A DNA stretch of 11,922 nucleotides from Cyclostephanos tholiformis (lineage: Eukaryota; Bacillariophyta; Thalassiosirophyceae; Thalassiosirales; Thalassiosiraceae): the NCBI GenBank assembly GCA_036939975.1, contig JALLPB010003220.1:1-11922 (forward strand), in the 5' to 3' direction. How positions within the stretch are numbered: the stretch's first letter is position 1; each line of letters opens with the position of its first letter. Position numbers and translations under genes: made by a program. The notes under the pieces were generated by a model. It saw only the letters and a list, made by a program, of their open reading frames with translations. It made no database searches and was not told where the DNA came from. Below are positions 7,401 to 11,922 of this stretch, piece after piece.

Positions 7401-8988
7401 AAAGTCCGTCTTAGATCAAGTTTTGAAAGGTGACGGGGATAACACTGCTGACCCAAGGGGACGTGAGAAAAAATTTAGTTACATAATCGGACTCATCTCA
7501 CATGATACAAATACCGCTTTGATAGAGGAACATGTCGATAAGAATTTGTTCCTACCTGAAGACGATAACTCCCTCTACGAGAATTTCCGCAAGTTACAAC
7601 AACGATTATCTAAAGAAGTTGTCTCAACTACTGACAGCGAGGATGGCTCTGACAGGGAGGATGGCTCTGACAGGGAGGATGGCTCTGACAGGGAGGATGG
7701 CTCTGACAGCGAGGATGGCGTAAGCCCAGGCGCAACTACGGCAGGAAACAAGAAACGAAAAAAAGGGAAAAGTAAAACTACCACGTCAGGAAAAAAGAAA
7801 CGTAAAACAGAAAAGAAAAAACGAGGGAAAAGTAAAAGTAAAACGAAAAAGAAGGGTGCAGGAAAGAACAAAAGGAAAAGTAAAAGTGAAACGAAAAAGA
7901 AGGGTAAGAGTACTATGAAGCCACCTCAAGGAGACAATGCAGGAGAAAATCGGGACAACAGGAAGCGAAAGGACGCCCCTAACCCTAACTCCGATGCCAC
8001 TGACAATCACCAAGGCACAAGTTCACACCAAGCGAACAATGATGGTCCTGTAGTAGTAGCCGGGGTGAATCCTCAGGGCGGCTCGACATCAACAAACAAT
8101 GTCGGTACTACTGCAGCAGCAGCAGCAAAAAAATCTCCTCCGGGGAGCTTATCAACGATCCATGATGATATTATTAGTACTACAGGAGTTACTACAAGAG
8201 ATGAGGGGGAGGAGGAGGATATTTTTACTAGAGGAGATGAGGGGGAGGAGGAGGATAATTTTTTAACCACGGCCAAAAATCCACATGACGTGCAAGTTTT
8301 GTCACAACTTTTCGAAATCATGTTTGACTACAGGGGGATTCGTGGTAGTATGGAAAGCGCTTCGAATGATAGTGACATCCAAAACAACATTCGAAACATT
8401 GATGAACTCCTTACAAGATTTGCGTCACTTGAGTTTGATGAAAACAACACTTCCGAAGCTCTCTGTACTGTGTGTCTTGAACCTTGTGTCCGCAACGAAG
8501 CCTTGTTATCGCACCTTTGCACGGAACATATGCGTCAATTAATACGTCAGAATCAAAAATCAGATGAGGCGCCTGTTGTAAGGGCTGTGGTACAAATGAG
8601 ACAACAAGACGATTTGGAGCAGCATGGAAGATATCTTGCCCAAACAAGACGAGGGGCACGAGGTCATGTTGATAATGATGACTTTGCTCCAGTAGACGGA
8701 GGCAATAATGCATTTGATTTATCTTTCATGGAATTTATGGATGAGATAACGGAACTTCAAGGAGGAGAACAATTTTCAGATGCAGCTGTTCAATTTTCAG
8801 ATGCAGCTCTTCTTATTGCTCAATCTTGTTGTTGTTGCGGAGGGATTCTCGATGGCTTTGCGAGGAATGTACATGAATTTATGCAGGAGAATACGCATAT
8901 TATGATAGACAATTATCATCAGTCCAGTACCCCAGATTATGTCGAAATTTGCACTCTATGTATGGAAAGAGTTAGAAGCGGAAATTGA
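4498..8988 (+). CDS. Large DGIHR-motif protein with acidic/basic tracts and C-terminal zinc-binding motifs
   Basis: An uninterrupted 1496-residue frame. The ATG has a favourable AAAATGGC context and is the first Met of the frame I can see. Order: residues 1-205, three copies of GFASAQGKxLRHVKQLRS (about 23, 74, 154) separated by Asp/Glu runs; about 208-1040, a mixed region alignable by eye with nearly the whole of the downstream protein; NLAKQTKIVINIIDGIHRIA with D471-G-I-H-R475, matching the GxxRxxA pattern of ParB-type domains; 1046-1074, DREDGS repeats; 1085-1141, Lys/Arg-rich tract, a likely nuclear localisation or nucleic-acid-binding segment; two DEGEEED patches at 1235-1253; C1323-x2-C1326-x12-H1339-x4-H1344, classical C2H2 spacing with Cys in place of the usual aromatic; and C1444-x2-C1447 with C1485-x2-C1488 at the end. 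No signal peptide or membrane segment is apparent. I do not recognise a named family. A nuclear role is inferred from composition; a nuclease or nucleotide-binding activity is only a hypothesis from the motif. Confidence 0.85.
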   Translation: MAKTKTTSRMVGRDLRENAEGGGFAKAAQGKHLRHVKQLRSNEEDDNDDVDDDSNLSRENDDNDDDDNEDNAVGFASAQGKYLRHVKQLRSQSTAQKQHSNPSRGNDDADEEDYDDDDGVSLEDEEDDDDDEDSILSPGNDDSDDDDNEGNAVGFASAQGKQLRNVKQLRSQSTAQTQHSNLSRDNDDDDDDEEDDEEDQRYNRGGKPRGKKYPFVVPIEVGLPTILEGVLVRILPLLQLHCSSADDGNSVPNTQAIPCNIRSLNLARITCEDENSNMVVKLRKEVAQEEACSVLDGIIHVVLSSFKCKGSDDDNDNNDNDDEGNTSSIPMQSVLSADSSEHFAIPLTIQILNDALVWLMVGHDKEEFLLDDELTISDGVKKYLELLSKKVPMDMNVDHLTQFIQEHEWKNADWQGGEIQGLVTNLIWNRGQSPLLPAFNSVSAVSDGYRLQRFIHENLAKQTKIVINIIDGIHRIAALDCVLVGYHHYPSNKSKHDNDNIDAYARLFPHRNKTVSLAMYILPTFKTKDDIRGLISQYQELSTKIQQKNANFTPHTIREIIFHEMTRLASETTVPYLWDCLGILYSVIRDVSCQDVYMATLKGGIREDSELGGTFLSELNTFLSGRDYMKKKYYLLESYISCWVERMSDSIINVILANPRHCSQLGLDDTTKEITHLKRMFRRGVRGSVSYAREEYFLFHGGDSNFRMSSFFQKWNDMEKVALAMTDGVQSQPFNGVRYEYRFHTIDDKKIPAQIYILSQILLWSRFSKNDYNHLIDLFSNNNAMVYYQIRPGNQLDASRWTMNFYFNVIESVYYSYKPWKSGYFVLNHTFPIQNNPQQVIYLCLLGSAIKTCSDFFEKLGVNALWDQNKYYTDQDVDVSVDERERLKQFWKVLLNIKGVLDDVISRSSKQTLIPNLDTFLTTSHIFRMSKSTENSPNKKSWLSDHLQRHFGHLGVSGFTTRAKTNKQKSVLDQVLKGDGDNTADPRGREKKFSYIIGLISHDTNTALIEEHVDKNLFLPEDDNSLYENFRKLQQRLSKEVVSTTDSEDGSDREDGSDREDGSDREDGSDSEDGVSPGATTAGNKKRKKGKSKTTTSGKKKRKTEKKKRGKSKSKTKKKGAGKNKRKSKSETKKKGKSTMKPPQGDNAGENRDNRKRKDAPNPNSDATDNHQGTSSHQANNDGPVVVAGVNPQGGSTSTNNVGTTAAAAAKKSPPGSLSTIHDDIISTTGVTTRDEGEEEDIFTRGDEGEEEDNFLTTAKNPHDVQVLSQLFEIMFDYRGIRGSMESASNDSDIQNNIRNIDELLTRFASLEFDENNTSEALCTVCLEPCVRNEALLSHLCTEHMRQLIRQNQKSDEAPVVRAVVQMRQQDDLEQHGRYLAQTRRGARGHVDNDDFAPVDGGNNAFDLSFMEFMDEITELQGGEQFSDAAVQFSDAALLIAQSCCCCGGILDGFARNVHEFMQENTHIMIDNYHQSSTPDYVEICTLCMERVRSGN
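4654..5098 (+). repeat. 240-bp in-frame tandem duplication in the N-terminal coding region
   Basis: Positions 4654-4893 are repeated from 4894 at an exact 240-base offset (80 codons), recognisable by GCCGTTGGATTTGCGTCTGC and GCGATCGCAATCAACGGCAC. The second copy decays into an Asp/Glu run at about 5098. A partial older copy lies at 4564-4623. Because the period is a multiple of three the frame is kept, producing the repeated basic GFASAQGK...KQLRS segment alternating with acidic runs. Confidence 0.9.
7633..7719 (+). repeat. 18-bp coding minisatellite (DREDGS)
   Basis: Nearly five copies of GACAGGGAGGATGGCTCT start at 7633, 7651, 7669, 7687 and 7705. The middle three are identical; the outer two have AGC for AGG, giving Ser instead of Arg. 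It encodes residues 1046-1074, a charged linker just before the lysine-rich tract. Identity between units suggests recent, length-variable slippage. Confidence 0.93.
8770..8811 (+). repeat. 21-bp coding duplication (QFSDAAV/QFSDAAL)
   Basis: CAATTTTCAGATGCAGCTGTT at 8770-8790 is followed at once by the same 21 bases with one change at 8791-8811. It duplicates seven residues between the C2H2-like motif and the final CxxC pairs. Confidence 0.9.
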
Positions 8989-9294
8989 CTTGTGCGTCCA
9001 TAATGCACAATGACAAATATAATATTATTAGATGATGTTAAAATTCAACCGACGTTTTCTATTTTTTTTGTACTATTAACTAGTACTAATACCATGTTAT
9101 GCAGTCTACTGAGTACTATTAGGCTACGGAGTCACGCTATTGGTAACCCCTCCTCAAGCCGCCAAAAAAATAATGGCGGGATGGCACAATCAACGGCAGA
9201 ACAGCGGAATGGCGGACTGGCGGAACGGTGGCATGGCGTAACGTGGTAACAGGGGTTGGGCGGTGTAGGATGATATACCTCATAATTTTTTCAA
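8989..9294. other. Intergenic spacer with GGCGG-rich inverted-repeat segment
   Basis: The first ~130 bases after the upstream stop are AT-rich and should hold its 3' end; no canonical AATAAA is seen. From about 9142 composition changes sharply to G-rich: AACCCCT at 9145-9151 is inverted as AGGGGTT at 9251-9257, CCGCCA at 9159-9164 pairs with TGGCGG at 9174-9179, and TGGCGGA-like words repeat between 9174 and 9238. A structured spacer, a regulatory region for the downstream gene, or a small repeat insertion are all possible. An open frame at 9010-9249 crosses it but looks like chance. Confidence 0.6.
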
Positions 9295-9296
9295 AT
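9281..9296 (+). repeat. CATAATTTTTCAAA-type motif abutting the downstream start codon
   Basis: CATAATTTTTTCAAAT ends within the ATG at 9295. The same word, with minor variation, occurs at 664, 1918, 2999, 3067, 3447 and 3497 in the repeat-rich left half. Being next to a start codon it could be part of a promoter or 5' leader, or the gene's upstream region may have captured a copy of the dispersed repeat. AT-richness makes chance matches possible. Confidence 0.45.
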
Positions 9297-11583
9297 GAAT
9301 GATAAAATTAAGGAAATTATAGGAACGTATTCCATCTGCGCTGGGATATTCCCCTGCCTTTTGTATCATCAATACACATTTTACGATGAATATGTTCCAA
9401 AAACCCTTTCCATGCGTGTCAATTATAGGAATGTTGATGTGACCCGGTTTGGGGTCTACTGCACAAACCAGTCCTTGGTCATTCAGGCATCAATGGAAGA
9501 TGTTCACCCCTCTTTCCTTATGGGACATACGTTTAAAATTGTATTCACCTCATTTGTCCATCGCGTCGCAAGTGATGATAGCTCATCCATTGATGAATGC
9601 CTCGTAATGAAATCTGTACTTGGCAAGGCTGCAATGAAATCTGTACTTGGCAAGGCTGCAGCTTCCAGCACGGAATTATTTGCGGAGGCATTAACAGCAA
9701 AGACAATAAAGGAAGGAATACAATGGCTGCGTGGTGAAATAGAAATAGACAACAACACTGAGGAAAGGTCACTAACAGAATGGATGTCAGTTTACCTCGA
9801 TTTGCTTCGGGAAACGATCCCACTCCAGAATACTGATAAGCACCAGGATAATGATTGTCTCGCATATGCCCGTGAATTCATTGCGAATCGTGAATGGCCA
9901 CAAGTCGATGATCCAGAAGCAGATCACACTAGCTACAAACACATTGTGTTAGAAGAATTAGACAAATTTTCCAGGGGTGACGCTACCATGCTTGATTTTT
10001 GGGAGCTTTGCTGTTTTGTACGGAGGTTCATCTTCACTAATTTGGCAAGACAAACCAAAATTGTGGCACACGTCGTCGATGGTATCCATCGTCTCACGGC
10101 CCTTGAAACTGTTATGACTTACCACGAATATTATAGAAAGTCTTGCAACGTTATGATTTCAACAGATGTTGTTCTTCCCACTGCCCATGGACTGAACAAG
10201 GAATTCGTCAAGGAAATGCTGGATCTGTCTAACTTGACTCAAAGTTATCAGGGCTGTCAAAGAGAACATGGGAGAAGAGAAGTCATGAAGTATTTAATCA
10301 ATAAATTTTCCGAACAATTTTCCGGTGGACATGAGACTCTAGATGAAAGCAATTTAGAGCCCGAAGCAATAAAAATAACTGCTCTACTCTGCGATAATGG
10401 ATTTCAACGAAATTTTAGGAGTTTTTCGAAACTTCATTTGTCATTTCGATCTCGACAAGAAAGAGACAAATTTATAGAAAAATTATTCAAGGTCAACAAA
10501 AAATGGTCACTTCATTGCGATTTATTCCATTTTACACCGCTCAAACCACTTCTCAAGAACAAACAAATCAAGCATCTCTACACTGCAAGAAGGTATGAGC
10601 TGGATTTTGATTCAAGCTTGTATGAAACAGTTCAAGTGCTTCTGTGGACACGCATATCGAGTGAATCGCGTGACCAATTATGGAATTTTTTTGCCGCAGA
10701 CCAGATAGATCAGATCCGTCAAACTCGTGCGCCCGAAAAAGACACGACCAACATTTGGGTGACTTGCATGATACACACGATCCACACCTCAGTTTATTAC
10801 ACAAGCATGATTTGTCATACAAAACAGCTCGATCACTCGATTAGCAGCCTTATCAAGCTTGCTCTTCAACCTACTCTGGAATTTTTCTCCAAGCATGGAA
10901 TCAATCCAACGCCTCCCGCTTGGTTTACAAGGATCACAGGAAAATATGAAGAGGCCGAAAAAGAAAAACTACCCACCGATTTCTATTCATTCATCACCAT
11001 TTCTTTTGCAATTCACCTGCACATTGGTGTTATTGCAGAGAAGAGAAAGTCTGGAAGAAAATCAACGAGAAAGAATCTGGATGTCAAGAACAATGCTTCC
11101 AGTATGGATGACCTGTTTCAACAAGATGATTGGTTTACGAGTCAAGATGATGATGACGAGAACCGTGAGTTCGTTTGGTCACCAAATATCATGTGTTTTG
11201 TCAGGATGTTAGAAGAAGAGAAAATAGGCAATGATGAATACATCATTGCAAACATGAGGGGCATATTCCTAGAAGAAACCACTAGTAATAGCTTGACGAA
11301 CGACGATGATGGCGAACGCGTTGAATCCATAATGAAACCGTCCAATGATCAGTACGACATACTCAAAAAGTTGATCAAAAAATTCAAATCACACACTTTT
11401 TTGGCGTTTTTGAAGAATGGGGATCCAACCATGAGAGAATTAGCTAATAAAATTGAAAGGATTAGGGATGAAAAATTGGAACTTTGCTACAGACTGGGTA
11501 GAGATGAAAATGATTCCAATGATGCCGAAGAGGAGGAAGGGGAGGATGTGAACCAGGAGGATGAGGATGAGGAGGATGAATGA
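9295..11583 (+). CDS. DGIHR-motif protein, shorter paralogue of the upstream gene
   Basis: A 762-residue uninterrupted frame. An in-frame TAA at 9283-9285 rules out an upstream extension without an intron. NLARQTKIVAHVVDGIHRLT places D262-G-I-H-R266 in the same setting as in the upstream protein and again fits GxxRxxA. Other blocks also align by eye: YLDLLRETIPL with YLELLSKKVPM; REW with HEW; DLSNLTQ with ELSTKIQ; RRYELDF...LLWTRIS (about 434-460) with VRYEYRF...LLWSRFS; and FFSKHGIN with FFEKLGVN. It lacks the N-terminal repeats, long lysine-rich tract and zinc motifs. It has a small basic patch at about 583-596 (KRKSGRKSTRK) and a Glu/Asp-rich end (about 739-762). No signal peptide or membrane span is evident. 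Same strand, 306 bases downstream: a tandem duplication that has diverged widely is the simplest origin. Biochemical function is unknown. Confidence 0.83.
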   Translation: MNDKIKEIIGTYSICAGIFPCLLYHQYTFYDEYVPKTLSMRVNYRNVDVTRFGVYCTNQSLVIQASMEDVHPSFLMGHTFKIVFTSFVHRVASDDSSSIDECLVMKSVLGKAAMKSVLGKAAASSTELFAEALTAKTIKEGIQWLRGEIEIDNNTEERSLTEWMSVYLDLLRETIPLQNTDKHQDNDCLAYAREFIANREWPQVDDPEADHTSYKHIVLEELDKFSRGDATMLDFWELCCFVRRFIFTNLARQTKIVAHVVDGIHRLTALETVMTYHEYYRKSCNVMISTDVVLPTAHGLNKEFVKEMLDLSNLTQSYQGCQREHGRREVMKYLINKFSEQFSGGHETLDESNLEPEAIKITALLCDNGFQRNFRSFSKLHLSFRSRQERDKFIEKLFKVNKKWSLHCDLFHFTPLKPLLKNKQIKHLYTARRYELDFDSSLYETVQVLLWTRISSESRDQLWNFFAADQIDQIRQTRAPEKDTTNIWVTCMIHTIHTSVYYTSMICHTKQLDHSISSLIKLALQPTLEFFSKHGINPTPPAWFTRITGKYEEAEKEKLPTDFYSFITISFAIHLHIGVIAEKRKSGRKSTRKNLDVKNNASSMDDLFQQDDWFTSQDDDDENREFVWSPNIMCFVRMLEEEKIGNDEYIIANMRGIFLEETTSNSLTNDDDGERVESIMKPSNDQYDILKKLIKKFKSHTFLAFLKNGDPTMRELANKIERIRDEKLELCYRLGRDENDSNDAEEEEGEDVNQEDEDEEDE
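9607..9660 (+). repeat. Perfect 27-bp in-frame duplication (MKSVLGKAA twice)
   Basis: ATGAAATCTGTACTTGGCAA plus GGCTGCA occurs at 9607-9633 and again, without any change, at 9634-9660. It duplicates nine residues (105-113 and 114-122). Absence of even silent differences points to a very recent event or an assembly artefact. The upstream paralogue has only one related segment (MQSVLSADSS), so the duplication is private to this gene. Confidence 0.95.
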
Positions 11584-11829
11584 TGGATAGGAACTCTATG
11601 CATTCAAAGGCATGGAGAGAAGAGGAATGCAAACGTCAACGTAGGAACAATATGATGAAATTTTAAAATGTTACAATTCCGGTAGTCCTATGTTAATACC
11701 AAACTTAAATCAATTGACGCGTTAGTTTGCTGTATTTTAGTATTGAGGTTGAGGGAATATGATAACTAAGCGAACACAAAAAATAAAAACTCTCTTCTCT
11801 CTCAACAATGACACGTTACTCTTTATCCA
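11584..11829. other. 3' flank of the shorter gene
   Basis: AT-rich sequence with no further gene. An AATAAA at 11782-11787, about 200 bases past the stop, is a possible polyadenylation signal, but it lies in a simple A-rich run. It leads directly into the 11-bp terminal array. Confidence 0.5.
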
Positions 11830-11830
11830 T

Positions 11831-11922
11831 TAGCTAAGGGTTAGCTAAGGGTTAGCTAAGGGTTAGTTAAGGGTTAGCTAAGGGTTAGCTAAGGGTTAGC
11901 TAAGGGTTAGCTAAGGGTTAGC
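11831..11922 (+). repeat. 11-bp telomere-like tandem array (TTAGCTAAGGG)n
   Basis: TAAGGG recurs at exactly 11-base steps: 11835, 11846, 11857, 11868, 11879, 11890, 11901 and 11912. This gives eight units up to the window edge, with one substitution (TTAGTTAAGGG at the fourth). The unit is the palindrome TTAGCTAA plus GGG, and each junction contains AAGGGTTAG, close to the TTAGGG telomere repeat. The G-rich strand runs 5'->3' rightward, the polarity of a right-hand chromosome end. It may instead be an internal or subtelomeric minisatellite; the window does not show whether it continues. Confidence 0.9.

Noticed and set aside
7575..7871. Minus-strand frame with Phe/Leu-rich, SLSEPS-repeat peptide
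   Set aside because: It is the antisense shadow of the DREDGS and lysine-rich coding region.
9010..9249. 79-residue plus-strand frame in the spacer
   Set aside because: It crosses an AT-rich segment and the G-rich iterated segment, with no recognisable domain and unlike the flanking coding sequence.
10051..10110. Functional sulfiredoxin
   Set aside because: The motif is DGIHR, with Ile at the catalytic Cys position, and the protein is far larger than sulfiredoxin.
1..11922. tRNA or rRNA genes
   Set aside because: No cloverleaf with conserved T-arm sequence and no rRNA-like segment was noticed on either strand when reading by eye; a covariance-model scan would be decisive.

Overview
The window looks like a subtelomeric stretch of a protist nuclear genome. 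Reasons: two very long intronless reading frames with low-complexity acidic and lysine-rich tracts, long AT-rich non-coding DNA full of degenerate tandem repeats, no operon-like packing or Shine-Dalgarno sites, and a G-rich short-period array at the right edge. A stramenopile such as a diatom would fit, but nothing here proves the lineage. Both large genes end in TGA with no internal stops, as expected for the standard code.

Layout. Positions 1-3358 are dominated by a degenerate ~50-bp satellite whose unit carries a core like GATGATAGGATTCCTGACCT. The array reverses orientation at least three times, forming ~40-bp fold-back arms. It contains a 381-bp segmental duplication (1-381 and 976-1356), a second smaller duplication, and a ~457-bp element with long terminal inverted repeats (about 1374-1830). 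A single N at 3011 lies between two near-identical 67-bp copies and looks like an assembly join. Positions 3372-4385 hold a different repeat family built on CGATCGTAA, preceded by an imperfect 28-bp stem-loop (3602-3673). No convincing gene is seen in the first 4.4 kb.

The right half carries two same-strand genes: 4498-8988 (1496 aa) and 9295-11583 (762 aa). They appear to be diverged paralogues along most of the shorter protein. Both carry the signature N-L-A-[KR]-Q-T-K-I-V followed by D-G-I-H-R, which resembles the core motif of the ParB/sulfiredoxin-like and DGQHR families (pattern GxxRxxA). The longer protein adds an N-terminal repeat region, a DREDGS repeat, a strongly basic tract, a C2H2-like zinc-binding motif and terminal CxxC pairs. 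The shorter one has none of these; it has a short basic patch and an acidic tail. Charge composition suggests nuclear, DNA- or chromatin-associated proteins, but function is unknown.

The last ~92 bases are an 11-bp tandem array (TTAGCTAAGGG) reaching the window edge. Its G-rich strand runs 5'->3' to the right, as a chromosome-end repeat would. The most interesting hypothesis is a subtelomeric, repeat-rich locus encoding a paralogous family of DGIHR proteins next to an unusual telomere-like repeat.
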